Shown here piece by piece: positions 63,157 to 64,000 of a DNA stretch of 64,000 nt. The position numbers were made by a program, and so were the translations under genes. The stretch's first letter is position 1. Every line of letters starts with the position of its first letter. The stretch spans positions 11,443,224 to 11,507,223 of the forward strand of contig OX421499.1 in assembly GCA_949126835.1 (NCBI GenBank), read 5' to 3'. The notes beneath the pieces are model-generated. The model ran no database searches. It had not been told where the DNA came from and saw nothing but the letters and a program-made list of their open reading frames with translations. This stretch comes from Anisus vortex (taxonomy: Eukaryota > Mollusca > Gastropoda > Planorbidae).

Positions 63157-64000
63157 ATGGCGGAAGCTAATCTTACGTTGGAGCAATTGAATATTTTTGC
63201 TATCACGTCAGAACAGTTAAATAGCATGTCACTAACCCAGTTAAAAGAGATGGCAAATTCTCTGGGAATAGACATTACTGAAGTTACACCAGTAAGGAGT
63301 AAATTGATTCAAGATATTAAGGACTGTTTGAAAAGACATGGTAGAATGCTTGAAGAAAATACTATGAATAATGAAGAATCAGTGGTTCTCAATGTATCAG
63401 AAACCCTGAAAACAGACATAAATAACCATGAATTTAAAATGAATGTAAATGAACTAAGTGCGGACATGAAATTCCAGTTAGAAATGAAGAAGTTAGAATT
63501 ACAATTGGAGGGTAAAAGAATAGAAGTACAATTGAAAGAGAAAGAATTGGAAAAAGAAAGAATCGCTAGTAATGAAAGGATTGAATTGGCAAAGTCTCGT
63601 TCGTCAACTCATACGATTCCAGAAGCAAATAATGTGGAGCTATATAAGTTTAAAAAGCATGTTCCAAGCATGGAGAACATAGAGATTGATGAGTTCTTTA
63701 TGGTCTTCGAAAGAAACTCGATCGATTATAAATTTCCTGAAGATAAGAAAGCAGTACTTTTACGTTCAGCTCTAACAAAAGGCAAGGCTCTAGATGTTGT
63801 ATTGAATTTGACTCCAGAGGAATGCAATGATTATGAACTAATAAAGAGCAGAGTACTATTGAGTTATGTTCTAACTCCAGAAAAGTATCGAAAGTTATAT
63901 CGTGAGTACAAGAAGGAACCAGAAGTTTCACATGTTGACTTCCTGAGATTAGAGAAAAAGTATTTTGATCGATGGTTACGTTATAAGAATGTGAATAAAG
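63157..64000 (+). CDS. Gag-Pol polyprotein, array unit 6 (cut by window end)
   Basis: The first 281 codons of the element 1 polyprotein are present, covering the SAP-like segment, coiled coil and most of the SCAN-like capsid. The sequence follows the common form except for Ser to Tyr at 276 (WLRYKN for WLRSKN), a private change. The remainder lies beyond the window, so integrity and integrase spacing of this unit are unknown. Confidence 0.9.
   Translation, partial: MAEANLTLEQLNIFAITSEQLNSMSLTQLKEMANSLGIDITEVTPVRSKLIQDIKDCLKRHGRMLEENTMNNEESVVLNVSETLKTDINNHEFKMNVNELSADMKFQLEMKKLELQLEGKRIEVQLKEKELEKERIASNERIELAKSRSSTHTIPEANNVELYKFKKHVPSMENIEIDEFFMVFERNSIDYKFPEDKKAVLLRSALTKGKALDVVLNLTPEECNDYELIKSRVLLSYVLTPEKYRKLYREYKKEPEVSHVDFLRLEKKYFDRWLRYKNVNK

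Larger units (their letters stand above)
21738..64000 (+). mobile_element. Head-to-tail tandem array of a Gmr1-type LTR retrotransposon (element 1)
   Basis: Six LTRs (starts 21738, 28281, 34826, 41370, 47917, 62273) alternate with six internal regions, all on the plus strand. Spacings are 6543, 6545, 6544 and 6547 bp, and 6544 bp for unit 5 after removing the nested element and its target duplication. Neighbours share one LTR, with exact junctions (GGAG-TGTTAC on the left, GTGACA-AAAGTT on the right). Five units contain uninterrupted gag-pol ORFs. The array continues past the right edge of the window, so its true copy number is unknown. Confidence 0.9.

Noticed and set aside
21738..64000. Array as a CRISPR-like or satellite repeat
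   Set aside because: The repeat unit is a complete LTR retrotransposon with ORF, primer site and polypurine tract.
21738..64000. Array as a simple assembly duplication
   Set aside because: Units differ by private substitutions, G-run lengths, a 3 bp LTR insertion and a nested 7.8 kb element. Not fully excluded without reads, but not the simplest reading.

Overview
The window is AT-rich animal nuclear DNA made almost entirely of transposable elements. There is no operon structure, no RNA gene and no convincing single-copy host gene. Tigger/pogo-type, piggyBac-like and hAT-like DNA elements, a spliced transposase remnant and Gmr1-type LTR retrotransposons point to a metazoan, most likely a marine invertebrate or other non-mammal. 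The species cannot be fixed from the sequence.

Left part (1-21737): old, nested DNA-transposon debris. It holds an internally deleted Tigger/pogo-like element (287-1132), a 2.2 kb retrotransposed insert with a target-site duplication (1585-3774), and at least five complete plus one partial member of a family with GGCAGGTTTCAC termini (A 3948-5715, B 6476-7976, C 7982-17618 interrupted, F 10881-14931, G 17649-17735 partial, H 17804-19245). Two members of a second family with TAGGTACTC termini (D 8088-16257, E about 10280-15154) complete a four-level nest, F inside E inside D inside C. F carries an intron-containing, decayed transposase that looks piggyBac-like. A hAT-like terminus and a MITE-like repeat follow before the array.

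Right part (21738-64000): a head-to-tail tandem array of one very young LTR retrotransposon ('element 1'). Six about 600 bp LTRs alternate with six internal regions, so adjacent copies share an LTR; the period is 6543-6547 bp and the array runs off the right edge. Five units carry an intact 1600-1601 codon single-ORF polyprotein and the sixth is cut by the window end. Domain order is Gag (SAP-like segment, coiled coil, SCAN-like capsid, CCHC knuckle), protease, integrase with GPY/F module, reverse transcriptase, RNase H. Integrase before RT in a Ty3/gypsy-type element is the Gmr1-type arrangement.

The leader of unit 5 is split by a second, related LTR element ('element 2', 48610-56417) with 623 bp LTRs, a 4 bp target duplication and a perfect tRNA-Pro primer site. 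It has an intact Gag-protease-integrase ORF but no RT/RNase H. In their place are two 289 bp direct repeats flanking a deleted, diverged second integrase fragment. It probably depends on RT supplied in trans, for example by element 1.

The points most worth a second look are the tandem array, the shuffled variants among its units (including a one-residue insertion changing integrase from DD35E to DD36E in units 2-5), and the RT-less but otherwise complete element 2.
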